Of a stretch of DNA of 22,627 nt, positions 1 to 8,175 are shown piece by piece (the first letter of the stretch is position 1; each line of letters starts with the position of its first letter). The stretch is from Chitinophagaceae bacterium (lineage in GTDB: Bacteria > Bacteroidota > Bacteroidia > Chitinophagales > Chitinophagaceae). The position numbers and the translations under genes were made by a program. The notes beneath the pieces are model-generated. The model did no database searches, was not told where the DNA came from, and saw only the letters and a program-made list of their open reading frames with translations. Location of the stretch: the NCBI GenBank assembly GCA_016706055.1, contig JADJKL010000017.1, forward strand, positions 1 to 22,627. The letters run 5' to 3'.

Positions 1-179
1 AAAACAAGCCAGACCACAGTGATTTGACTTTCTTCTATAAACACCCCCCCAAGTAGTGTGACCGGACCTTTTGTTGATTAGTCTTGTTTCTTACAGTTTT
101 TGGTTGCATTTGTTGATTGGCTAGAATGATTGGCAATAACTGGTGGTAATGCCTTGAAGTAGTATTGTCGGAGGTATTC

Positions 180-570
180 AGAATATGTTTACCGGTAATA
201 AATGTACCAGTCAGTGCCTATTCTGTTTATTTTCTTCCTAATGGCCTTTTTCTCTGCATTATGCGGTGCTATCAGTGCTGCCAATGAAGATATGAGGAAG
301 AAGCACAATCATTGGCTTTCAGTTACTAATAGCATTTTATTATATCAATAGCATTAATGATTATGTGCAAAAAGATCCAACCGGACCAATTGCTGTTTGA
401 GCAGGCATAATACCTTTGAGTTCATATTAGTAATGATGGCGAGAATTCCGCTCTGATGTCTGAACAGTTCGGTGGCATGAGTTCTGGGTCTTTCGATGGC
501 CTTTCTCTTTAGGATTCATGTTCACCGTTTGGTTTGAGAAAAAGAAATTTACCGCATGGGCATTTTAATG
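180..570 (+). pseudogene. Remnant of an unidentified membrane-protein gene
   Basis: No frame stays open here, but pieces in different frames read like parts of one membrane protein. A hydrophobic stretch near 215-275 reads FFLMAFFSALCGAISAANED and runs on into a charged KKHNHW segment. A later piece around 460-566 reads roughly SLGFMFTVWFEKKKFTAWAF before a stop. Switching between these pieces needs several single-base shifts. I do not recognise the family. The segment before 180 (from base 1) also gives hydrophobic fragments and may belong to the same gene. Either the gene is decayed or the consensus is poor near this edge of the window. Confidence 0.3.
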
Positions 571-643
571 TGTAATGAAAGCTGATTGGAAAATGATTAA
601 ATAAACTTAAGAAAAAACTAACCGCCACTTAAATAAAAAGTAA

Positions 644-678
644 GCCCATTCCGCGCAGCAGGTGGGTTTTTGTTAAAA
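644..678 (+). terminator. Possible weak terminator
   Basis: AAGCCCA and TGGGTTT can pair (one G-T wobble) across a 14-base GC-rich loop, followed by a T-rich stretch. It lies downstream of the membrane-protein remnant on the same strand. The stem is short, so confidence is low. Confidence 0.35.
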
Positions 679-841
679 TTTTTCCAGTTTTCAATTTGTT
701 AATCAAATAATTCAATCCGTATATTTGATACGAAGACTTTCGTTAAACAGATTTGCCATTAAAAATTAAAGTATATGAGAACTAAAATTCATTACTTAAA
801 CAAATAACACAGTAATTGTTTCAATAACAGCAGGACTTACC

Positions 842-1610
842 ATGGACTTATTTCCGGGATTATCATCAAACACGGTCAGTTCGAACAATCTATAAATGAT
901 ACCACACCGAAGAAAAAACTACGACCTGGATAAAAAGTAAGAAATCTCTGATGATGTGCTGGATGAATTAAGATGCTGACAAGGAAGATCAACATGGAGA
1001 ACTACTGAAGAAAGAATTGGCAGAACCACTGAAAGGTAAAATTCAGAAAAATAAACTTGAGATTGAAGGCGATTGCACAAGTTGACCTGGCAAATTCAGC
1101 AAGAAGTACAGAGTCACTGGCCAAGGTTGGACTTTTCCTAAATGCAGGCTGAATTGGCAGAAGTATTGAAAAGTGCAGACATGGCTCAAGATTCAAAAAA
1201 AGAAGTACAGGAATCTACTGGCAAAAAGTTGATAGGGAAAAGTAAAGCCAGAAATAGAAAAAGTGAAAAATATCGACTTCCAAAAAATCAGGATGAGATG
1301 AAAGACAAAGAAAAGATGGAAAAAGAATTAAAGATAGTTAAAATTGAAATTGGAAAGCAAGGAGAAATCAAAGAATTTAAAAAACTTCACAGACGGATTG
1401 GAAAATGATGGATTCATTAATAAAAAGAAGGCTTTCATTAAAGCACAAAGAAGAGCTTTCAATAATGGAAATAAAAGCACATCTCAAAATGAAGCCTACA
1501 CCAAGTACAGAAGCTTTTGGAAAAACACAAACAATTCAATATTAAAATAAACGATGACGACTCAAACTCGAGGTTATGCATTTTATTTAGTTTAGTGGTA
1601 CTAGTATAGC
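842..1610 (+). pseudogene. Frameshifted Lys/Glu-rich Bacteroidota protein, resembling C-terminal regions seen in M56/anti-sigma-like proteins
   Basis: Several open pieces in different frames join into one charged, coiled-coil-like protein. In order they read LLKKELAEPLKGKIQKNKLE (about 1000-1065), a part starting MQAELAEVLKSADMAQ (1142), a KEKMEKELKIVKIEIG part (about 1310-1360), FTDGLENDGFINKKK (about 1386-1430), a GNKSTSQ part, and KHKQFNIKINDDD (about 1524-1562). The 'GLI(N/D)KKxxFxI...ELxINGxKQ...YxKY' pattern, which the last pieces approximate, is one I associate with exported or membrane-anchored Bacteroidota proteins, including some BlaR1/M56-type proteins. That family link is a recollection, not a proof. 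No catalytic motif is visible. The start is uncertain; the ATG at 842 is the earliest candidate seen. At least five single-base shifts would be needed to restore the frame. A hairpin terminator follows. Confidence 0.4.
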
Positions 1611-1621
1611 TATATGAAAGC

Positions 1622-1655
1622 AATAGTCCCGTTTACTACAGGACTATTTTAATTA
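1622..1655 (+). terminator. Rho-independent terminator
   Basis: AATAGTCC (1622-1629) pairs perfectly with GGACTATT (1641-1648) across an 11-base loop, followed by TTAATTATTTT. It fits as the end of the charged-protein gene on the + strand. The flanking A/T content would also allow weak action in the other direction. Confidence 0.6.
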
Positions 1656-2067
1656 TTTTAAATTATCTTATTTATTCTTTAAAATCCACCATGCCCAAAT
1701 GCACGATGGAATAATGTCGAACTCCGGAGCTTCAATCATTTCAATGTTCAATTGAAAGCTTCGTCAGTTTTTATAACAATTTTCCTTTGTAATTTTCTGT
1801 AGCCTGACTTCTCAAAAACAAAATTTATAAGTACCAGCTCAATTCATTGAAATTACAACCGCATGCTCATCGGTAGCAACTACTTGCTCTTTTAGAAACA
1901 AGAACCGCAGTTACACATACATCTTTACAGGCTTTTGGTTACAGAATGAATTACAAGACCATAATTTCATCTTTCTTTGCCTTCACCAGATTTGCAACCT
2001 GTACTGGCATTAGATGCAGCATATCCCAAAAGGAAATTAATAAATAATAATTTCTTTTTATTGCACT
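1656..2067. other. Gene-poor 0.4-kb stretch, possibly holding a decayed minus-strand ORF
   Basis: No frame is open for a convincing length. On the minus strand, short pieces such as VATDEHAVVISMN (about 1890-1850) and IEMIEAPEFDIIPS (about 1755-1710) look protein-like but sit in different frames with stops between them. I do not recognise them. No RNA gene or repeat was seen. Confidence 0.3.
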
Positions 2068-3069
2068 TCAATTGAATGGTTTACTAACAACCTTTACAGA
2101 ACAGTTGGTAGCGACTAATAAATTAGAGCATTTTTCTGGATTTGCCAAACCGTCTGTAAACTCTTTTCCAAACATTTTTGACGATCTCCGGCAGGGTATA
2201 TATCATCTGGCAAAGCACCATCGTCCTATTTCCAGTTCACCTTCTGCAAATCACCTTCAAACATTTCTTTTTTGCCCTTGCTCTTCCCACAATGTTCTCA
2301 TTTCTTCTACCGTTGCTCCTTTTTCTGCTTCATCCACTTCTTTGAAAAATCATTTTTCATCAACCTTACCGGTGTCAACTGCTTCATAGTAAGTTTGTAT
2401 CTCCCTTCCTTCGAGCTGATTATTTCATTCTTAAAATTGAGCATGAGATGAAGCTTCTTCGCTTGCCTAAACCTGCTACCCAACTGCACTCCTTCTGCTC
2501 TATTACCATTTCTGACAGCATTGTCTGCCGTTGGCAATTCCTCCTGCTGCCTATTACCGGAATCTTTACCGCTTTAACAACTGCCGGTATCAATACCATC
2601 GTAGTTATGTTCACCTCCCTCTCCCACTATGTCCACCAGCTTCAAAACCTTCTGCTACTACGGCATGCATCCGGCTTCTTCAGATTTTTTGCAAATTTTG
2701 AAGAGCTAACCACATGCACATAACAGTAACTCCCTCTTCTTTTAAGACGCTGGTCCATGACTTCGAGTACACGGCAGACGTAAAAACAATTTTCACCCTT
2801 CTTCAATAATAATATCAATGTGCTTGTCAACATCTGGGTACGGTAAAGGGTACGTTCTACTCCAAAAAGGCAGGATAGTTGCAGCTTTACATTTACGGAT
2901 ACTGTTCTCGTAAGACATCAGATACATCGATCCGCTGCCTATAATGCCTAAGCCACCAGCGTTGCTTGCACTGGTGGTTTCAGCCACTTGCCAGTCATTC
3001 CAGTGGATGATGGATAATCAAAATGTCGAAAAAGTTTGTAACTCTATTTGAAATGAAGTACGCAATCAT
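2068..3069 (-). CDS. Nitronate monooxygenase (2-nitropropane dioxygenase family), multiply frameshifted
   Basis: This is an FMN-dependent TIM-barrel enzyme of the NMO/FabK-like family, which oxidises alkyl nitronates; the physiological substrate is unclear in most bacteria. From the start at 3069 the pieces read NRVTNFFDI, then after a shift ASNAGGLGIIGSGSMY (flavin-site region), YPDVDKHIDIIIEEGVK, VTVMHVVSSSKFAK, TTMVLIPAVVKAVKIPVI (strand leading to the phosphate-binding loop), EGVQLGSRF, FKNEIISSKEG, KLTMKQLTPVRLMKN and a C-terminal NPEKCSNLLVATNC near the stop. All are in the order expected for this family, and the span of about 334 codons is close to its usual length. At least six frame changes interrupt it. 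The ATG at 3069 is chosen because it reads directly into the conserved N-terminal strand. It stands alone; the neighbouring genes do not suggest a pathway. Confidence 0.8.
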
Positions 3070-3113
3070 GGAATTATATTAACTAATAAAATTCTAACTT
3101 TAAAATAAAAAGT

Positions 3114-3257
3114 ATGGAAAAGATACTAAAAGAAGTGAATCTTATAGAATGGGAAAAAGTCATTGATAGAATTACAGAAATAAAAAACAGAAAAACAAAA
3201 AGTATTTCTTTAAACGAACATTTGAAATGGCTAAAACAAAGGAATTCTCACTCCTAA
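3114..3257 (+). CDS. Small hypothetical protein (47 aa)
   Basis: An uninterrupted ATG-to-TAA frame encodes MEKILKEVNLIEWEKVIDRI and continues with a Lys/Arg-rich amphipathic stretch to KQRNSHS. It has no signal peptide or membrane segment. It sits head-to-head with the nitronate monooxygenase gene and ends 8 bp before the convergent methyltransferase stop, so it occupies the only free space there. It does not look like a restriction-system C-protein, because no helix-turn-helix is apparent. I cannot assign a function. It may be a real small gene or a chance ORF. Confidence 0.4.
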   Translation: MEKILKEVNLIEWEKVIDRITEIKNRKTKSISLNEHLKWLKQRNSHS

Positions 3258-3265
3258 TTGAATTA

Positions 3266-4158
3266 TCACCTCCAGTCAATTTCTAACTGCTCAAGTTTCG
3301 ATTTATCTTTCAATCCGTGATTGTGTTGCTCAATTTGTTCTGTATCGAAATTACAAACCAATGCCTCTACAACAATCCGTCTGTTTTCAATACTTCCGCA
3401 ATTATGATAAAAATGATCTTTCGTAATAATATTAAACTTATTCCAGAATTTCTCAATCATTTCGTTCTTCCGCCAATCATTATGATGCCAAGTTGAAAGG
3501 ATAAATTTAGCTTTGGTTTTAGAAAGTAGACAGAATAATGATTCCTCATCTTCCTCTGACCAACCGTTGTAATAGTCAACATGTCTACCGTAATAAGGAG
3601 GGTCGCAATAAATAATATCGTTTGCCTTTGCAAGTGGAATAATATCTGCAAAGGACTTATTATGAAACACCCATTCGGGTTCAGGTTGTATGATTTGTGA
3701 AACCATAGAAACCTGATTGGTAATTTTCGTAATATATGCCTGTGCAAAACGATCAGGTTTTTTACAAAAAGGAATATTCCAATTTCCTTTACCTCCAAAA
3801 CGCATCATTCCGTTAAATCCGGCCCTTGAAAGAAAAATAAAATCATACGGCGAAAATTCACCGCTGTTAAACCGAGAACGAACTTTTAAATAGTGTTCAT
3901 ATCCGTTGTTCTCAGCTTCACTCAAAAGTTTCCCTTCCTTTTCGAGGTATTTTTTCATTAAAGGTGCAGAAATTGATTTATCCTGAATGCTCTTGTAAAA
4001 ACCAATTATATGTGAGCATTAAAAGCCACTACACCAGTGCCTAAAAAAGGCTCTATCCACTTTCCTTTTTGGTTAGCAATAGCTACTAATTCTTTAATCC
4101 AAGGAACGAGTTTGGTTTTTATACCTTGACTTTTTATTGGTGGAACAATTACTTTCAT
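3266..4158 (-). CDS. EcoRV-like DNA adenine-N6 methyltransferase (D12/Dam class), with an internal deletion
   Basis: The predicted role is methylation of adenine in GATATC to protect DNA from the neighbouring EcoRV-like nuclease. From the ATG at 4158 the protein begins MKVIVPPIKSQGIKTKLVPW and reaches WIEPFLGTGVVAFN, the SAM-binding FxGxG motif I. The frame then shifts at about 4012-4016 and continues HIIGFYKSIQDKS, MKKYLEKEGKLL, RAGFNGMMRFGGKG, FCKKPDRFAQAYITKITNQV, YCDPPYYGRHVDYYNGW (the DPPY catalytic motif IV), STWHHND and VVEALVCNF. From memory this is closely collinear with M.EcoRV. About 12 residues that M.EcoRV has between FN and the H-L-I-S-F-Y stretch, including a C-D-T-N-P segment, are absent at the frameshift. 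The start lies 4 bp after the upstream stop, so the pair is translationally close. Family assignment is firm; activity is doubtful as the sequence stands. Confidence 0.9.
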
Positions 4159-4162
4159 AGGC

Positions 4163-5065
4163 TTAATTTTTAGTAGTTTTTCCTACAATCTTCTTCCACA
4201 AATCTGTTCTGCCCTTAAATTCCAAGAAGTCTTTAAGATTGGTTATTTTGATAGTATTACCTTCTTTAACCATTGTTGCTGAACCAAAGTTTATCCAATA
4301 CTCATCAAACCACTCTTCGCCTAATTGGCTGAATATTCCATTTTCGTTACGTAGGTCTTCAATGCTTAAAGTTGAACCAATGTTTGCTGTATTTCCAGAA
4401 CCTTGTTTATCACTTGCAATTTTCCATTTTTCGGCTGCAAAGAAATCAAAGTCCTTTATAACTGATGTAATAGATTTTAAGTTTTTTACAGTAGTAACTT
4501 TTCTCTCCCAATTTTTTGTTTGATGCTCCATATTCTTCTTGCAGCTCTTGAACCTGAAAAATTTCTTTGTCTCGATACATCGTCAGACATATCTGTTCTT
4601 GTATAATCACACCCAAACAAAAATGCCCTAAGTATTGGCTATATGGAAATTGAATATTCTTTTCTTATTCCGCTCTTTAAAATAGCTCCCATGACTTCCC
4701 AACGTAAAACTTGAAATACCACTTTTTACGATAAGTTGTTTTCAAATCCACAGCAAATTTACTTCTTCGTTTTCTTTGTTGATGAACGTTAAATCAGGAT
4801 AATAATTTTGGTGTTCGGTTAATAGAATTTTATACCCTATTTGTTCTGCAAATCGAAGTATTTGAGGGAAAATGTGTATTTCAAGGATTTTAGAAACAAT
4901 TTTGGTGTCAGACGAAATGGTGTAGATGTTTTTGTAAACGTCTATAAACCCTTTTACAGACCAGTCCCCATTATCGGTAGAAACGTATTTTTCTAACTTA
5001 TCTGTAAACCTATCAAGCTCCTTTTTGAATGTTGCTTTATATTTCTCTTTCACTTTTAAGTTCAT
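4163..5065 (-). CDS. EcoRV-like type II restriction endonuclease, frameshifted
   Basis: This is a Mg2+-dependent homodimeric nuclease, predicted to cut GATATC. The N-terminal part (start 5065) has the EcoRV pattern IYTISSDTKIVSKILEI (Glu62 aligns with EcoRV Glu45), then HQNYYPD (Asp91 aligns with catalytic Asp74). After a one-base shift at about 4755 comes AVDLK, giving Asp107 and Lys109, the equivalents of Asp90 and Lys92. The spacings of 29 and 16 residues are identical to EcoRV. Further pieces, FTLGSHGSYF, KNIQFPYSQYLGHF and DYTRTDMSDD, lie in changing frames over 4740-4560. The last part (4531-4163) contains EKWKIASDKQGSGNTANIGS, in which GSGNTA matches the EcoRV base-recognition loop, and later FLEFKGRTDL. 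About four single-base shifts break it, at least one in a T run. The length of about 300 codons exceeds EcoRV (245 aa), mainly at the N-terminus and in the middle. The homology judgement is from memory of the EcoRV sequence. Confidence 0.9.
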
Positions 5066-5134
5066 CAGTCAAATTTACTGAAAATTGTAGCTCTTTCGAT
5101 TTGTAGATTTAGAGTAATAGTGAAATGCGGGCAC

Positions 5135-6122
5135 TTATCCCAAATCTATACTAGTATTATCTCCGATATTCAACGAACGAGATTCGCCACGAAGATTGGT
5201 ATCGCTACCTATTACAGAATCATCCAATACAATATCATAAAGATTAGAAAATGAACCAATAATAGAATCTTTAAGGATTGAACTATCTATAATTGAGTTT
5301 TCTCCAATAGTAACATTCGGACCTATAATAGAATTTTTAATATTACACCCACCACCAATACTTACCGGCTGAACAATCACTGTATTTTCAAATTCATTCG
5401 GATCGGCTGTTGCTCCAAATTTTTTAAGCAACGTAGCATTCGATTCTAATAAAGTTTCCTTACGGCCACAGTCAAACCAATTCTCTACTTTAAATGATTT
5501 GAATTTAGAACCCATTTTTATCATACAATCCAATGCATCGGTTAAACTAAATTCACCATGGCTGCGAAGCCCTTCTCTTATATTACTTTCCAGACATTGA
5601 AACATTTGCTCTGTTTCTTTGATTTTGTACACACCAACCAATGCCATATTCGATTTTGGAATTTGCGGCTTCTCCACCACTCTACTGATAAATCCATCTT
5701 CTCCTATTTCAGCTACACCAAAATCTCTCGGGTCATCCACCTTCTTACACCAATCATGGAGAAAGGGCTGTCCACACTTCTGAATATTGTATTCACAAAT
5801 GGTATCGCCCAGCACTACAAATACATCATCTTGGTTTACAATTGTTCTCGTCAGTCGGATGGCATGGCCCCTTACCTTGCCTATCAATCTGATGCACATA
5901 ATGTGCTTTTATTTCAGGGTATTTGCTTTTTACAAAATCCTGAATTTTATCGCCTAGATAACCTACAATGAATATAAATTCATTGATGCCTGCTTCTTTC
6001 AACTGATCGATAATAATCCCGAGAACCGTCTTTCCTGCAAGCGGAATAAGTGCCTTAGGCTGTGTGTAACTATGTGGACGCAACTTGGTGCCTGCGCCGG
6101 CTACTGGTATGATAGCTTTCAT
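5135..6122 (-). CDS. Sugar-phosphate nucleotidyltransferase with left-handed beta-helix tail (RmlA/GlmU-like)
   Basis: It transfers a nucleotide to a sugar 1-phosphate to make an NDP-sugar for cell-surface polysaccharide; the sugar and base cannot be told from sequence alone. The N-terminus reads MKAIIPVAGAGTKLRPHSYT followed by QPKALIPLAGK, the GxGTxxRP nucleotide-binding loop and PKAL motif of the family. VVLGDTI carries the metal-binding Asp, VVEKPQIP is the conserved EKP motif, and NWFDCGRKETLLESN is the sugar-binding W-x-D-x-G region. Hexapeptide-type repeats (IGPNVTIGENSIIDSSI, IGSFSNL, VIGSDTNLRG) form the C-terminal beta-helix. The length of about 329 codons fits such long nucleotidyltransferases. 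One frameshift near 5855, within HQIDRQGKG, splits the gene. It lies 69 bp upstream of the restriction gene on the same strand, with no functional link. Confidence 0.85.
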
Positions 6123-6252
6123 CTATAAATTTTACAGCTCATTATTACAATAATCCGCTGTGGTTTGGTTACTAATCAAAAGCCAACGAAAGTAAGACAT
6201 TTCAAATAAACAAAATATTAGGCCTTAAAAGCATTAACAACTTTCGCTATCT

Positions 6253-6260
6253 TATTTTTG
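6253..6260 (+). promoter_or_regulatory. Possible Bacteroidota -7 element upstream of glyA
   Basis: TATTTTTG matches the Bacteroidota TAnnTTTG -7 consensus and would place a transcript start about 80 bases before the glyA ATG. No TTG -33 element is seen at the usual distance, so this is weak. Confidence 0.3.
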
Positions 6261-6348
6261 TAATGATATTTTTTTGTGCCAAGCTACAGTGCTACTATCA
6301 TCGTCTGTTGCATCGCACTCTTCATCGTTCAGTAATTCTATTCAACAA

Positions 6349-7623
6349 ATGCAAAGAGACACTGTTTTATTCGACCTCATCAACAAAGAACTGGATCGCC
6401 AACGCAATGGCATTGAGTTAATAGCTTCCGAAAACTTTACTTCCTTGCAGGTAATGCAGGCAATGGGCACAGTGCCTACCAATAAATATGCAGAAGGCTA
6501 TCCAGGCAAAAGATATTATGGCGGATGCGAAGTGGTGGATGAAATAGAAACACTTGCGATAGAAAGATTAAAAAAAGTATTCAACTGCTCCTGGGCAAAT
6601 GTGCAACCACATAGTGGCGCCCAAGCAAATGGTGCTGTATTTCTGGCGGTAATGAAACCCGGAGAAAAATTTTTAGGTCTCGATCTTAGCATGGGCGGAC
6701 ATCTTACACATGGCAGCCCTGCCAACTTCAGTGGAAAAACATATAATGCATTGCATTATGGAGTAACAAAAGACGGCATAGTAGATTACGATCAGCTTGA
6801 AGCAAAAGCAAGAGCAGAAAAACCAAAGATGATAATCTGCGGTGCATCTGCATACAGCCGTGATTGGGATTACAAACGCATCCGTGCGGTAGCTGATGAA
6901 ATTGGTGCCGTAGTATTTGCAGACATTGCACATCCGGCCGGATGAATTGCAGCTGGTTTATTAAACGATCCGTTCGATGATTGTCATATTGTAAGTTCTA
7001 CTACACATAAAACATTAAGAGGACCAAGAGGCGGCATCATTATGCTTCGCCATGATTTTGAAAACCCATGGGGAATAAAAGATCCGAAAGGAAATTTAAG
7101 AAAGATGAGTTCATTACTTGACCTTGCTGTTTTTCCAGGTACACAAGGTGGACCACTAGAACATGTTATTGCAGCAAAAGCAGTTGCCTTTGGCGAAATA
7201 CTGAATGAAGATTTTAAAGCCTATGGAAAACAAGTAATCAATAATGCACAGGCAATGGCGAAAGCTTTTGTAAGCCGAGGTTATAACCTTATTAGCGATG
7301 GGACAGATAATCATTTAATGCTAATCGATCTTCGCAATAAAAACTTGACTGGCAAAAAAGCTCAGGAAACATTGGATAAAGCACATATCACTTTAAATAA
7401 AATGCAGTGCCTTTTGATGACAAATCACCTTTTGTTACTTCCGGTATAAGAGTAGGTGCCAGCCGTTACCACAAGAGGTATGCAGGAAGCACATATGGAA
7501 ACAATTGTTGAAATGATTGATAAAGTATTGATGAATGCAGATGATGAAAATGTAATTACCAATGTAAGAGGCGAAGTAAAAACATTTATGCAGCAGTTTC
7601 CACTTTATCCTGAATTAGGTTAA
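6349..7623 (+). CDS. glyA: Serine hydroxymethyltransferase, interrupted by an in-frame TGA and two frameshifts
   Basis: This PLP enzyme interconverts serine and glycine and supplies 5,10-methylenetetrahydrofolate. Landmarks in order are ELIASENF, NKYAEGYPGKRYYGGC, NVQPHSGAQAN, LTHGSPANFSGK, FADIAHPAG, SSTTHKTLRGPRGG (the Lys forms the PLP Schiff base), FPGTQGGPLEHVIAAKA, DNHLMLIDLRNK and, after frame changes near 7400 and 7462, VPFDDKSPFVTSGIRVGAS and TTRGMQEAHMETIVEMI, ending PLYPELG. The ATG at 6349 gives the usual family start MQRDTVLFDLINKELDRQ. The frame is open back to 6274, but that extension is low-complexity Ser-rich and probably 5' leader. A TGA at 6943-6945 replaces the Leu expected in HPAG-L-IAAGL. 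The total length of about 425 codons is normal. The DUF4293 gene follows after 25 bp. Confidence 0.95.
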
Positions 7624-7648
7624 CATCGAACTATAAAAATATTGTACC

Positions 7649-8071
7649 ATGATACAGCGTCAACAAACACTTTGGTTAATATTGGCAACAGTTGCTGCAG
7701 CACTTACTTTTAAATTTCCCTTTGCAACAGGCGAAGAAATTGTCAAGAATACAACGATGAAACAGTTGGTAGAAACTACTGCAGGTAATAATTTCTTTAC
7801 ATTGATACTAACTATTGCTTCAGCTATTATTTCTACTATTACTATTTTCATGTTCAAGGATCGCAAAATGCAAATAAAGCTTTGCTTGCTTGGGTTGTTA
7901 ATTGCTATCGGTATTCTTGCCTTGTATATTCTGGATATGAATAAACTTATTTCCGGCACTCCTGCTATTTGGGCATTGTTACCCATTGTTGTTATCGTAA
8001 GTTATTTTATGGCTTTTCGTAACATACGAAAAGATCAAAAGCTGGTAAAATCGCTGGATAAGTTGAGATAA
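7649..8071 (+). CDS. DUF4293 family integral membrane protein
   Basis: This is an intact 140-residue protein with four predicted membrane segments, at about residues 8-26, 50-68, 80-95 and 105-122. It begins MIQRQQTLWLILATVAAAL and includes MFKDRKMQIKLCLLGLL between the second and third segments, which is the pattern I recognise for DUF4293. The C-terminus is basic and cytoplasmic (RNIRKDQKLVKSL). The function is unknown; the family is largely confined to Bacteroidota. It starts 25 bp after glyA on the same strand and is followed by a strong hairpin, so the two probably share a transcript. Confidence 0.85.
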   Translation: MIQRQQTLWLILATVAAALTFKFPFATGEEIVKNTTMKQLVETTAGNNFFTLILTIASAIISTITIFMFKDRKMQIKLCLLGLLIAIGILALYILDMNKLISGTPAIWALLPIVVIVSYFMAFRNIRKDQKLVKSLDKLR

Positions 8072-8120
8072 GTAATTTCAAAAAAAAATCTAATAGAAAT
8101 ATCTGCATATTGGCAAAAAG

Positions 8121-8148
8121 AAAAGAGGAGCAACTAGCTCCTCTTTTT
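8121..8148. terminator. Bidirectional rho-independent terminator
   Basis: AAAAGAGGAGC (8121-8131) pairs with GCTCCTCTTTT (8137-8147) across the loop AACTA. A-tract and T-tract flank the stem, so it can serve both the glyA-DUF4293 unit on + and the T9SS protein gene on -. Confidence 0.9.
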
Positions 8149-8175
8149 CATGTTCAAAGTTTAGTACTCTCTCTG

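Noticed and set aside
5066..5080. TAAATTTG on the minus strand as a promoter -7 element for the restriction gene
   Set aside because: It matches TAnnTTTG but lies only four bases before the ATG and has no TTG at the -33 distance, so it would give an almost leaderless transcript.
6274..6348. N-terminal extension of GlyA starting at the ATG at 6274
   Set aside because: The extra 25 residues are Ser-rich low-complexity sequence, and the family start MQRDTVLFDLI is at 6349.
6943..6945. TGA read as an amino acid (stop-codon reassignment)
   Set aside because: Other genes do not use TGA internally in a consistent way, and the nitronate monooxygenase appears to end at TGA. A local substitution or error is simpler.
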